A stretch of 64,000 nucleotides of DNA from Cercospora beticola (Eukaryota > Ascomycota > Dothideomycetes > Mycosphaerellales > Mycosphaerellaceae). The position numbers were made by a program, and so were the translations under genes. This document shows, one piece after another, positions 20,901-30,477 of this stretch (position 1 is the stretch's first letter; the number at the start of each line of letters is the position of its first letter). The stretch is taken from the NCBI RefSeq assembly GCF_033473495.1, contig NC_088935.1, positions 4,588,001 through 4,652,000 of the forward strand, given 5' to 3'. The notes beneath the pieces were generated by a model, which was not told the origin of the DNA, searched no databases, and saw only the letters and a program-made list of their open reading frames with translations.

Positions 20901-22717
20901 ACAAGTTCCTCTTGCTTTGCCGTTGTTTCGCGACTCTGTCCGTCATCATGCTCACGCAACTTTTTGAGTTGATCGAGCTCACTTTGGAGATCATCTTTCT
21001 CTGCACTAGCTTCGCCAACACGATCAAGGTGAGCCTTCAGCTGTACTGCATGCTGCTCCTCTAAACTCTTCATATCGGCTTGCAGTGCTTCTATGGTTTT
21101 CGCGGAGCTCTCCAGGGCAGAAGCATGCCGCTCCGCAGTTGCCTCATCGTCGGCACGGAAGATCGCTAGCTCATCTCGCAACCTCTTGCTAGCTTGCTCT
21201 GCTTCTGCTGCCGCCGCTCGAAGCTCTTCAGTCTGCTGGTCTGCCCGTTCTTGCAACTCCTTCATCTCGTTGTGAAAGCGTTCTTGATTCTCTGCCAGCT
21301 CAGCCGAAAGTTTTTCAGCCTTGTCTGCGGCTGCTTCACTGCGCTGTCGTTCCTCCTCTAGTTCTCGGCGAAGCTGCTCCAACGTCGTTTGCGCCTCGGC
21401 ATCTTTCTGCACTTGCGCTTGACTGTCCTCGTCCAGCTTCATTTGGCAACGATCGATCTCCTGCTTCAGTTCTTCTACAACCTTGGCCAGCGAGTCGCGG
21501 TCTTGAAGTTTCTCAATCAGCTCTTGCTGTAGTTCTTGCTCGTTCTGCGAGGCTCGCTCTTTGCTCTCTCGTAGTGCTTCTTCCACCGCCTCAATCTTGA
21601 CCTCAACACCCTCCAGTCGGGACGACCGCCGTCGATGGCTCTCCAAGTCTGTCCGCAAAGTCTCGATCTCGGAATTTAATTTCTGTCGCTGTGACTCTAT
21701 TTCTGCTCTGTGAGCCTGGCGTACGGCATCGAGCTCAGCTTCGTGCGCAGCCCGCTGTGCGGAGGAATCAGACTTGGGCTGCCCGGTCTCGGCCGTGGAC
21801 TTGTCTTTGAGCTGCCGATTCTGCTGCTCTAGGCGTCCAATTTCTGCCTGAAGGTCCTTAATCTCGGCAGAAAGGGCATCCCGGGCAACGGTCTCGCGCA
21901 AAAAGCTTTGCATAACCTCCATCTCTCGCATTCCTTGCTCACGTTCAGAGAGCTTGGGCACAGGCGCCGTGTTTGGTCTTCCAACATCTTCGGACTGAGC
22001 GCGGGCATGGCGTACGAGCAGCTTCGCAGGGCGACGCTCAACCTCGGCGTCAGAGACAGCCTGCGATCTCAAGGAGCGAATTTCGAGCTTGCGAGGCGAA
22101 GAAGCCTGCAGCCCTGGCTCTGGTGCATTGTCATCGTCTGTGACGCCAACGTGGTCCTCACTCTCTCCGTCGCTTTTGGTGGGAGCGTCCGAACGGGCGG
22201 ACTGCGCGCCGGACGCGGTCTCCTCCGGAATCGTGTCGCGCGACACAGGCCGTACGGAAGCTCGACTACTGGCAGGGCTGCTGCTGGGAGGGACAGTGGA
22301 GGTGCGCGGACTCTTGGTCGAGAGTGGCGTGGAGCGAGGCTTCGTGGTCGATGAGCGGGAAGTAGAGGCGCTGGCCGAGGATGAGGCAGTCGGCCTTGTA
22401 GCTAAACTACTGGTAGGCCGCTTGGCTGTAGGTGTAGAAGTTGTCGTTCGCCTTGCTGGCGTTGCAGCGGAGCGGGAAGTTGCAGACGATGAGGGTGCGG
22501 TAGTTGTCGACGAGGCAGTGCTCCGGCGGGCGGTCGACGTGGAGCTGGAGGACGTGCCGAGAGAAGGGCGCGCACTGGATCGCGTGGTAGAGGCGGCGGT
22601 GGAGGCGGTAGCACTCGTTCTGCTGCGTGCTGAGGGTGTGGTGGTCGAAGACGAGGATGACGGTGCTGCCGTTTTGTTGGCACTGGCCGACGCAGCGGTC
22701 GGCTTGGTGGTTTTCAT
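17906..22717 (-). CDS. Large coiled-coil protein (fungal M-protein-repeat type)
   Basis: One exon, 1603 residues. Residues 1 to about 220 are an extremely Ser/Thr/Ala-rich basic head. From about 260 to about 1500 the protein is nearly continuous heptad coiled coil rich in Glu, Gln, Lys and Leu. Within this, eleven tandem copies of a 24-residue unit (consensus near LQTQLKATEQELAESKAQVSEQEA) lie at about residues 815-1080. The C-terminus ends in a short non-repetitive segment (NLEGTLESLRIQTEQLLEINEDF) that looks conserved. No motor head or other enzyme domain is present. Similar fungal proteins are annotated only as M protein repeat proteins; a structural or tethering role (septum, Golgi or spindle pole) is plausible but unproven. 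Confidence 0.85.
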   Translation of the reverse strand: MKTTKPTAASASANKTAAPSSSSSTTTPSARSRTSATASTAASTTRSSARPSLGTSSSSTSTARRSTASSTTTAPSSSATSRSAATPARRTTTSTPTAKRPTSSLATRPTASSSASASTSRSSTTKPRSTPLSTKSPRTSTVPPSSSPASSRASVRPVSRDTIPEETASGAQSARSDAPTKSDGESEDHVGVTDDDNAPEPGLQASSPRKLEIRSLRSQAVSDAEVERRPAKLLVRHARAQSEDVGRPNTAPVPKLSEREQGMREMEVMQSFLRETVARDALSAEIKDLQAEIGRLEQQNRQLKDKSTAETGQPKSDSSAQRAAHEAELDAVRQAHRAEIESQRQKLNSEIETLRTDLESHRRRSSRLEGVEVKIEAVEEALRESKERASQNEQELQQELIEKLQDRDSLAKVVEELKQEIDRCQMKLDEDSQAQVQKDAEAQTTLEQLRRELEEERQRSEAAADKAEKLSAELAENQERFHNEMKELQERADQQTEELRAAAAEAEQASKRLRDELAIFRADDEATAERHASALESSAKTIEALQADMKSLEEQHAVQLKAHLDRVGEASAEKDDLQSELDQLKKLREHDDGQSRETTAKQEELVKGLRKQIEELTGSADSGRDVTDRLQSQVLELQQLNEDLKLQHKEEVGRLQSDIQRLNTSVEESTRAQVEREQRIEQQDKESTTAMESLQSKVIELQQQLENVKNGNEASKEELVTARSQHVEELRLAKDAIEKEARAELESKEKELNEVIASLQAKHEEQQHNADDANSMATAEVSTLKATIEQLQNAVQVSQHDAEDARSERNRLARQVSEQERLETQLKTTEQELAKAKTQVDEQEVLQTQLKAAQNELPESKAPASELGELQTRLKTTENELSETKAQANEQEALQTRLETTEKELAESKARVSEQESLETKLRATEKELAETKTRLDDHETLQTQLKTIEQELAEARAQLSDHDALQTQLKAIEQELAESRARGDDKEATQIQLKAIEQELAETKAQVAEQEALQTQLKATEEELAEIKVTLGTQEAIQTQLKATEQELAETKAAQALEQEALQAQLRTTEQELAESKARISELSTAVSDIEALKVAAEQSLTAIRTELATAEATLARVRQESADKEADVAKELEKVKQDHHAQIQEKETAHEAAVKQLQSDSASGVSAEKHDALKQEKLRLEEKLGEMTLQHNRELEEESQRHDDAYRELQASYRQLQENQQRSVEQESEKVALVRRDLQSIINTLRQEHDQAMADLYRIEEQSKQSEMVRHGLQKSLAEFKAEHERAMSEMAEVHAQRMLEAEAAHMAKMIDAEAAAATNREASLKDQHEQALRRLNHEHMQRVQDMVEEHATRVAQVEAAAIREAGMAAEEQARQHQEAFEALQKQHAAAIEEARAAAEQQAREHEAAIAAIRAEHAETTRQQGSPDRSGVAQDQQHPDVHPSAPSSEGSEEEWDSSSISHTPYEAHWTPAQEIERLQEDNTNLRLALQSARDDLELAKRNNIGAVTASHIGEREEPSDNPFRSPTTTVNDESFSQFSDGNTLDDDAVPVSNLEGTLESLRIQTEQLLEINEDFIAEQHRWSSRLGLGIGTRGPQLGAVS
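19470..20280 (-). repeat. Eleven tandem 72-bp units encoding 24-residue coiled-coil repeats
   Basis: Read on the minus strand, the unit encodes about LQTQLKATEQELAESKAQ plus six variable residues. I counted eleven consecutive copies; one unit carries one extra codon (ETKAAQALEQEA). Units differ at many positions, so the array is old rather than recently expanded. Confidence 0.85.
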
Positions 22718-23326
22718 AGCTCAATGCGTCCTTTCCGGTAATGCAATGCAATATAATTTGCTATGCCCGTTGCCATGCCATGCAAGATGCAAGACTCATC
22801 CACGCGTAAGGAGGTGTTAATGTTGGCGTCGTTGTTCACACACCTTCCATCCCGCGCTCGATCTGCAATGCAGATGCACGAGACATCCCTGCTCCCTGCC
22901 GCGGACACTACGGGAGGCTCGGAGCGTGAAAGCTTGTTTCCTTCGTCTGTGTCTATGTCTGTGTCCACTTCCTACTCCTGCCTCGATGCTTTCCTTCCCG
23001 GTTGAACAGCATCGGCCTGATGATAACAGGCGCAACCGCGGCATCAGGACCACACGAACACAACGTAAAGAACACACAACAAGAAGCAGGGAGCGCGACC
23101 AGGACCAGTCTCGCAAAGCATTTTGTCGACAGCATACCTTTCGCAGATGAAATAGTCGCTTCCCAGTTGCGAGGTCGGCCACGGGCTGGCTTTCCACTCG
23201 AAAAGCCGCAATACGGCGTTTTTCCTTCGACAAGCCATGAGTGTCCTTCGCCTCTTAGTCTACCGAACGAGCGAAAGGGCGCTGTAGAGAGCTGCTGGAG
23301 AGACGATTATTGTGCCCTTTGCCGGG
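22718..23326. promoter_or_regulatory. Divergent region between coiled-coil gene and Tapt1/Emp65 gene
   Basis: 609 bp separate the two outward-pointing start codons and should hold both promoters. No further gene is supported. Confidence 0.4.
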
Positions 23327-25966
23327 ATGTCGTTCGCCGGCACGAGTGCAGCCAGCAGCAGTAGCAATGCTATCGGCACCGGCCAGCGCTCTCTGCTCAC
23401 ACCTTCTCCATCCTCACCCCCTTCACCAGCCCCGGAGGGAGAGGATAGCGGGCCACGACGCAATGGCGAGCACGAATGGCGCGTCGGCGCGGTGAAGCCT
23501 TCGGAGCCTGTCCGTAGAGGCAGTGAGGCCACTGCTCTCAGCCCTGCCGCTTTACACGATCTCACCTCGTCACCCGACTCACTACCTCTGCGCTCGCTCG
23601 ACGATGACACTCCGCTCCCTGCGCTGGACGAGGCAATGGCCAGCGACCACTGGCACGACGCACCTTCCCGTCAGCAGGCTAAGGAGCAGCAGCAGCCACC
23701 TCAACCACAACCGTCGACCGGTGCATCTTCGCCGTCGGCGGCTGACTCGCCTGCGCCCTCGCCACATGCCACGCAGCGCCGCCATTCATCGGTGCGGACT
23801 TCGCGAGCGAGAGCGCAGCTTGCTCCGCTCAAGATCGATGATCAAGCGGACCCCAGAGGCAGCGGTCTGCGCAGAGGATCGTCGCATACGCACCGTCAAA
23901 CTTCGCCCATACCGGCCGTGCTGCCTGTGCCGCCCATGTCCCTACCCACGCACTTACATCTCGAGCTGGCATCGGAGCGGCCTTCCGCTCTCTACCTTCA
24001 CCGATCCGCCACAAGTGACTTTCCCTACGAGACGTCGGCGGTCAAGTTTGAGCGACTGCACAATTTTCTCATGCTTCCGCCCCAGCTGGAACAAGTCTTG
24101 GTCTTTGGCGCTATCGCGTGTCTAGATGCGTGGCTCTATACCTTCACCATCTTGCCACTCCGCTTCCTCAATGCCCTCATGATTCTGCTACAATGGATGG
24201 GTGGTAATGCCATCCAAGAGGTTCAAGATATAGCTGGATTCGTCTATGAGGGGTTGGGGCGGATGTGGCGGCGTCGGCGACGATTAGACCAACACGATCG
24301 GAAAGCCTCTTCCTCCAGTCAAAGGCCCAATGACGGAGACGCGCAATCGAGCAAGGATACATACGATGGCGTTCCGAGCGACGCCCGGCTCCCTCATGTC
24401 TCGCAGCCGACTGCAGACCACGATCACCCCATGCCGTCAAAACGCAAGGCTCGTAAGCCATCGAATGTCTTCCGCCATCGGCGTACACGGTCGACGCCAT
24501 CGATACTTCTTCCCAGTCACAAGGCCGACCTACTTCAGGGTCTCCTCATCGTAACCAGTTGCGTTGCGCTCATGTGGTTTGATGCAAGCCGGACATATCA
24601 CTCAATTAGAGGACAGGCTGCCATTAAACTTTACGTCATATACAATGTTCTCGAGGTCTTCGACCGCTTGCTGTCTGCAGTTGGTCAAGACATTCTCGAG
24701 TGCTTGTTCTCGCGCGAGACCCTGGAGCGCAATCCCGATGGCCGTAGTAAGATCTCCCGGCCATTTTGGATGTTTCTGCTTGCTCTCCTCTATGTCATCG
24801 GCCATTCCACGGCCTTGTTCTACCAGGTCGTCACCCTGAACGTTGCAGTCAACTCCTACTCTAACGCTCTCCTGACCTTGCTTATGAGCAATCAATTTGT
24901 CGAAATTAAGGGCACAGTGTTCAAGAAATTCGAGAAGGAGAACCTATTCCAACTCACCTGCGCCGATATCGTGGAGCGCTTTCAACTGTGGCTTATGCTG
25001 CTGATTATAGCGTTGCGCAACATCGTTGAAGTTGGTGGCCTCAGCATCAGTCTCAGTGCCGCCTTCAGTGACGAGAGCTCTGCTAGCCCATCGTCAAGCA
25101 ACAACGCGACTGGGTTTCCGCTGCTTTCGGGTCTCGTCATTCCGAAGGCCTTCACCTTGATGCCTACCTGGACAGGAGAAGTCCTCGGTCCTTTTCTCAT
25201 TGTGCTTGGCAGCGAGGCGCTGGTCGATTGGTGCAAGCATGCCTATATTTCGAAGTTCAACAACGTGAAACCAAACATATACGGGCGCTTTCTAGATGTC
25301 TTGGCAAAAGACTACTATTCTCATGCGTTCGTGGACCAAAACCTTACGAAGAGGCTCGGCTTACCTATCATCCCTCTCAGCTGTCTGTTCATCCGATCGA
25401 TGGTTCAAACATACCACATGTTCCTGGCCACTCATATGCCGCCGCCAATCCCAGCCAGTGCGACATCATTGTCCCTCGAGGCTGAGACCACAGATACGTC
25501 GTCGGTCATCATGGTTGCACTGCACAATTTTGATAATGTGCTGCGTCGAGCTCTCGGTACATCCACTTTTGGGGCCGGAAACCACGCAGGATCGACATAC
25601 GCTTGGTGGACTTTGGACGACTTCATAGCGCTCGCCACGATGGTCATATTCTTCCTGGTCATCTATCTCGTTTTCCTGGCACTCAAGCTGATATTGGGGA
25701 TGGTTCTATTATCGTATTCCCGGAACCGTTACCGTGACATGAAGACTAGAGAGGATCAACCTATCGACACTTACGGTCGAAGGGTTGGCGGGTGGGGAGC
25801 GGTGGAGGTCGATGAAGACAAGCGTCGCTGGATCTACGAAGATGATCCTGGGAATCTGGCTAAGCTCAAAGAGAAGGAGAGCAGAGGCCGTCAGAAAGCC
25901 GATCAAACGGCGTTGAAGCTTGATAACGTTGATCGCTACACAATGGTTGCCAAAAGGATATGGTAG
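23327..25966 (+). CDS. EMP65: Tapt1/Emp65-family polytopic ER membrane protein
   Basis: One exon of 879 residues starting at ATG 23327 (MSFAGTSAASSSS). A disordered Ser/Pro-rich head of about 220 residues is followed by the Tapt1 family region: hydrophobic segments near residues 260-290, then the conserved core SRTYHSIRGQAAIKLYVIYNVLEVFDRLL, VGQDILECLF, NQFVEIKGTVFKKFEKENLFQL and CADIVERFQLWLMLLIIALRN. Several more membrane spans follow, and the C-terminus ends in DRYTMVAKRIW. Yeast Emp65 pairs with the SUN-like protein Slp1 in the ER and protects soluble proteins from degradation. The head carries a basic RKPSNVFRHRRTRSTPS patch typical of a phosphorylated cytosolic tail. Confidence 0.93.
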   Translation: MSFAGTSAASSSSNAIGTGQRSLLTPSPSSPPSPAPEGEDSGPRRNGEHEWRVGAVKPSEPVRRGSEATALSPAALHDLTSSPDSLPLRSLDDDTPLPALDEAMASDHWHDAPSRQQAKEQQQPPQPQPSTGASSPSAADSPAPSPHATQRRHSSVRTSRARAQLAPLKIDDQADPRGSGLRRGSSHTHRQTSPIPAVLPVPPMSLPTHLHLELASERPSALYLHRSATSDFPYETSAVKFERLHNFLMLPPQLEQVLVFGAIACLDAWLYTFTILPLRFLNALMILLQWMGGNAIQEVQDIAGFVYEGLGRMWRRRRRLDQHDRKASSSSQRPNDGDAQSSKDTYDGVPSDARLPHVSQPTADHDHPMPSKRKARKPSNVFRHRRTRSTPSILLPSHKADLLQGLLIVTSCVALMWFDASRTYHSIRGQAAIKLYVIYNVLEVFDRLLSAVGQDILECLFSRETLERNPDGRSKISRPFWMFLLALLYVIGHSTALFYQVVTLNVAVNSYSNALLTLLMSNQFVEIKGTVFKKFEKENLFQLTCADIVERFQLWLMLLIIALRNIVEVGGLSISLSAAFSDESSASPSSSNNATGFPLLSGLVIPKAFTLMPTWTGEVLGPFLIVLGSEALVDWCKHAYISKFNNVKPNIYGRFLDVLAKDYYSHAFVDQNLTKRLGLPIIPLSCLFIRSMVQTYHMFLATHMPPPIPASATSLSLEAETTDTSSVIMVALHNFDNVLRRALGTSTFGAGNHAGSTYAWWTLDDFIALATMVIFFLVIYLVFLALKLILGMVLLSYSRNRYRDMKTREDQPIDTYGRRVGGWGAVEVDEDKRRWIYEDDPGNLAKLKEKESRGRQKADQTALKLDNVDRYTMVAKRIW

Positions 25967-26644
25967 TACAAGCTGACCTGCACAGCAGCCTCGGCCCGTG
26001 CAATATTAAAGCACTTCTCATCGCCTTGATGACCCTCAAGCACGAAAACAATATTGTCTCACCGGAAGACGAGTAAGTATGAGTTACGCAGTCATTGCCG
26101 CATCCGCCGTCGCTGCTTGTAAGATGGCCAGCATCGAACGGGCGGTCTGTAACGATTTGACTCTAGACCCGCGACCGGCGAAGCCTTCGCGCAACTGCCG
26201 CCAGTTGAGGTAACTAGTCAAGGCAGGGATGCTTGACCTACGCTGACTACAGGCTATATCGGCCCATGAGTGGCCGACTCCCCGCTGTGCTCTTGCGGAC
26301 CCCAGGTGGCACCATAAACTTGACAAACTCCTTTCCCATCGTAGAGAAAGCTGCGTACACATATAGAGCCAACCCTGGCACTAGCTTGAAGGATGAGAGG
26401 ATGCCGTGTCGGCAGATCGTCCAAACCGCACAGGTCGTGAGGGGTTTTGAAACGTCATGCAGGCCGGCGATCGCCGCAACACCAGGGTATGCGGAACCAA
26501 AGCGCGGTTGAACACCAACAAAGCATAACTATCCTGGATCGCCTCGATATATCAGCAAACCAACTTCGCCTGCCTTCGGTCTCACACCTATTCCATTGTC
26601 GTTACGACTTCTAGTCATCCGGCTGATCCGGAGATCTGAACAAA
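25967..26644. other. Intergenic region after Tapt1/Emp65 gene
   Basis: 678 bp. A 38-codon frame starts at 25960, overlapping the Tapt1 stop codon in the plus-one frame, and ends at 26076 where the stop lies inside a good donor sequence (GAGTAAGT). It may be chance. The rest should be the Tapt1 3' UTR and the promoter of the oxygenase gene. Confidence 0.35.
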
Positions 26645-27949
26645 ATGCCTCACAAAGAATCATACGTGGAATTTACGCCTTCGCGCTATCCACAATTCCC
26701 TGATGGTCTCAAGGAAATCGAGCTCAAGACTATTTCACTTCGCAAGATCCAAGATGCCGATAGGGATGAGCAAGAACTCATGTTCGAGGCGTGCAAGGCT
26801 TGGGGATTTTTCTATCTGGATCTGAGTGATTCTGAGCAAGGCGAAATCATATCGAACAGCTCTGAGGATGTCGCTCGAGTTGCTGAAGATGTGATGGCTT
26901 TGCCTATGGAGGAGAAGATGAAGTATCCTTTTGATTTTGCGAATCGAGAGGTTTTTGGGTGAGTGAAGTGCTTCCAGTGATGGAGTGATGCAGGGTGTTA
27001 ATCGCATTTAGCTACAAGGTCATTGGCCAAACGAAAGTGGACAAGGCAAGTCTCGATGTCCCTCTACATGGAGGAAGCCAAAGCATGCAAGACCAACGAA
27101 CTCTAGCTAACCCTCCACAGAACCAAACTCCCGACACAGCAGAATTCTTCAACGTAGCCAAAAACGACATGATCGTTCCTGATGATCAAATGAAACGAGC
27201 ATGGCCGAAGCCTGTTCTAGAGAAGAAACCTCTTCTCGCCACATATTGCAAGACCGCACACTCTGTCGGCCTCCAGATCTTAGAAGTTCTGGCCAAGAAG
27301 CTGGGAATCGATCCCGAGGAAATTCATCAACGACATAAAATCGAAGAGCTTTCTGGAGATCATATTAGAATGACGAGGGGTCCTCCGAGAAAGACGGCTG
27401 ATATGCCGGAGATTCAAACGCCTTCGCATACGGATTTTGGGACGATTACGATTTTGATGAATTGGCTTGGTAAGTTGATCTTTGATATTGTCAGTCGGTA
27501 GAGCTCGCTAACTAGTTGATCCCAGGTGGTCTCCAAGTCTACGGCTCTCCTAACCGTGTCTTGGGTAATCTAGACTACGACGATGATACCGCAGAATGGC
27601 TATGGGTTAGACCAAAGAAGGGCTGCGCAATCGTCAACCTCGGCGACGCTGCTGTCAAGTTCACGAACGGCGTCTTGTGTTCCGGTCGTCATCGCGTGAT
27701 TCCGTCTCCTGGAGAACAGGGTAAATGGCCACGATACAGTAAGTCAAATCAGTCACATGCATGATCCAGCAATTGCTAATGGGCCTTGCGTGATTTGCAG
27801 GCATCGTATATTTCGTCCGCCCAGCTCATGAGTGTCGATTGAAGACACTCAAGGGCAGCGGTGTGCCGGAAGCTGGGGACGAAGATGAAGAAGGCGTCAG
27901 GGCCAAAGATTGGATTTTCATGCAGGCTGAGCGGCTTGCTGGTAGATAG
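26645..27949 (+). CDS. 2-oxoglutarate/Fe(II)-dependent oxygenase (isopenicillin-N-synthase-like fold)
   Basis: Five exons: 26645-26958, 27012-27045, 27121-27469, 27526-27738 and 27801-27949, giving 352 residues. The N-terminal DIOX_N-type part contains KAWGFFYLDLSD. The catalytic core shows PSHTDFGTITILMN (HxD iron ligands), SGRHRVIPSP (distal His) and PRYSIVYFVRP (the R-x-S that binds 2-oxoglutarate), so all key residues are present. Intron 2 (27046-27120, 75 nt) is of GC-AG type with a strong GCTAAC branch, and it is free of stops in frame, so retention would add 25 residues. The substrate is unknown. Neighbours are not biosynthetic, so there is no evidence for a metabolite cluster. Confidence 0.92.
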
Positions 27950-28495
27950 GCGTCAATAGAACTTGGCGATTATGGATCACACCTGGGGCAGGAAGCCCAC
28001 TGAGACTGGACAAATTTGCTATAACTAGACTGGATAATCAAGACTGATGGCGTCTTTACCTTGCTTCTCCATGCTTCCGTTAGAATGATTTCAAACAAAG
28101 TCGGGCCTGCTTGAGGTATATTTCCTTGCCTTGCATTGCTGTATTGCTGGTGACGCTTCACACGAAGCCAAACATGAAGTTGCGAAACGAACATGGTTCG
28201 ATGTGTTATACTTGCTAGATAAAACGGCAACTCGTCACACCCAAACAGAGGAAAGCGAATGAAGGAGATTGAAAAAATTGATGCCGAAGCCGATTTTCAT
28301 ATACTCGCCATCGGACACTATAGTACACGTAGTCGCAGTACGCTCAAACACGCACGCTTCCACAAATCATAACCCGAAACGTCCGCGCCAACTGAGATGG
28401 CTTTGAAGCTTGGTCTACCATTAGTTCATGCTTGACTCGTACTGCATGTAACTTTACGAAAGAAGGAAAATGAGCTCGTGTTCTGTCCCGCCAGC
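27950..28495. other. Convergent 3' intergenic region
   Basis: 546 bp, AT-rich, between the ends of the oxygenase and kinase genes. It should carry both 3' UTRs. No gene is seen. Confidence 0.4.
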
Positions 28496-30477
28496 TCAAA
28501 ACATAGTGCCAAAGTTCTCGTTGATGTCCGTCAGTGGTTTTCGCGGGCTGCTGGGCGCACCGTTGTCGTCGGTAGCCGGCTTTCGATGCCTAGAAATCAT
28601 TAGTACTCACACCAACAACGTCAAGTGTGTGGCCAAACATACCTGAACGTGAAGCCCACAAAGAGGGAACGACCCATTTCGCCACCCCGATCTGCCATGC
28701 GCTCTAGCGCCTCCTGCTTCTCCAGAACCTCCTTGTACTTCGCCATGTCTTTCTCGCTTCCGAAATCATCGAAGTAGCCTGCGTCTGTGTCCGAGTCAAG
28801 TTCTGGCACGAATGGCGCGCGTTCTTGACGCAGACGGTCCCACGCAACTTCACGGAAGTAGTCATGGCTCTGGACCTGCTTGATACCGCGGAGTCTGTTC
28901 TGCTTCCCGCTGATAAGTCTCGTGATGAGGTCCCATGTGCGGCGCGACAAGAAGTAGTTCGGATCTTCGTACTCCGGCTTCCGCAGCACATGTTGCCAGC
29001 GCTTCAGATTTTGCCATGTCTCATCGACAGAAGCTCCAGCGAAAGGCGGATAGCCGGCTAGAGCCTCGAAGAGCATGCATCCTAGAGACCAGTAGTCGAC
29101 TGTGAAATCGTACTCGTCTCCCTTCAGAACCTCAGGCGCCATGTAGTCCGGAGAACCCACAATCGACTTGGCGTAATTCACATCACGTTCACGCAGAGAC
29201 CGGTAGCCCTCTCGACGCTCCTTCAGCGAGCGCTCTTCCATGGGTCTCCCGAATGGGATTGCGTGGGCGGGTATGTTACCCGCTTCCTCCAGCCGAATTC
29301 GCATGCTCTCGATCTTGGCAGGGGCCAGGAAGCCAGCAGCAAGACCAAAGTCCGTGAGTTTGACATGCCCGGTGCCGTCGATCAAGAAGTTCTCTGGCTT
29401 CAGGTCACGGTGAATGTAGCCAAGCTGATGCAGTGCGTCCACGCACAGGAACATTTCGGAGATGTAGAATCGAGCATGGCGGTTGTGCAGCACGCCGGTA
29501 TTGTTGAGCAGCGTACGAAAGTCTCCTCCCGGCACGTATTCCATGGCGAGGTAGATGCTCGTATCGTCTTGGAACGAGTATAGCAGGCGAGTGAGCCACT
29601 CGCTCTTGGCATTGGTGAGAATATCGCGCTCCGTAAGCACGTGGCGTACTTCGTCGAGCTTGAACAGCAACTTCTTGCTCATCACCTTGAGCGCACAGAT
29701 CTCGCGTGTGTCCTTTTTCGATGCCAAGTAGACCTGACCATAGCCACCCTGCCCGATCTGCGTCAAGATTTGGAAGTCGCCATGTCGCAGGCGCGTTCTG
29801 CGCTGGCGGAGATTCGCCCTCTCGCGGCCAAGATACTGCTTCCATAGCTCGTCATACTGATCCGCGTCCGTAGTAGGGCTGGAAGGTGTGGGCGGCGGGT
29901 TATGGGTTTTGAATGCCTGGAGGCGCTTTTGGCGGTTGTGGATGTACGACAGCAGATCGTAGTAGTAGTCGAGAAAGTAGAGCTGTGTGACGTTGGCCAG
30001 TCTCTTGACGCTGGGCTTTTGCAGCTTCTCAAGCTGCTCTGGTGTGAGGCCGCCGCCAATCGTCTTGCTGTGACGCGTGGGCGAAGGGTCATCGCGCTGG
30101 CGATATGGCTCCTGCCTACTCGCGGCAGCCTGGTTTATGAAGCTCTGTGTCGACTGCGGCTGGGGGCGTTGTGCTGGGGACGTGTTCTCCTTCCCTGGCC
30201 CTAGCGCACCGGCCTTGGTATCGGGAGAGGCGAAGGGGTCGTGGTGGACAGGGCGCGAGGGAGATTGCTGGCCCTGGGTAGGAAGGAGTTTCAATCGACT
30301 TTCGAAGACATGGGGGAGATCGTGGGCACCTGGCGGGAATTGAGATTTGGAAGGGCTGCCTGCCGGAGTATGTGCCGGGGATATGAACGCTTCGTCGTCG
30401 GCGTCGAGAGCTGTATGGGCGCTCAGCGCCGCACGCGGCGGAGGGATTGGGAGTTTGAAGTCGAGCGGAGTCGTCAT
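28496..30477 (-). CDS. DBF2: NDR-family Ser/Thr kinase, Dbf2/Sid2 type
   Basis: Two exons: 28643-30477 and 28496-28589, joined over a 53-nt intron, giving 642 residues. The N-terminal regulatory region (KRLANVTQLYFLDYYYDLLSYIHNRQ, Mob1-binding) precedes the kinase domain: IGQGGYGQVY at about 238, the HRDLKPENF catalytic loop at about 357, DFG at about 376 and APE at about 445. The NDR-type insert between DFG and APE (IESMRIRLEEAGN ... KERREGYRSLRERDVNYAKSIVGSPDYMAPE) is present. The intron splits the C-terminal hydrophobic motif: FVGFTFR is completed by HRKPATDD in exon 2, and the protein ends ITDINENFGTMF-like (LTDINENFGTMF). In yeast Dbf2-Mob1 and fission yeast Sid2 drive mitotic exit and septation. 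Confidence 0.94.

Noticed and set aside
22089..22820. Plus-strand frame of 243 codons antisense to the coiled-coil head
   Set aside because: It mirrors the Ser/Thr/Ala-rich repeats of the real gene; the Val/Ala/Glu-rich product is a shadow.
26645..27949. Secondary-metabolite gene cluster around the 2-oxoglutarate oxygenase
   Set aside because: Neighbours are a Tapt1 protein, a Dbf2 kinase and AreA; no synthase, P450, or transporter of such a cluster is present.
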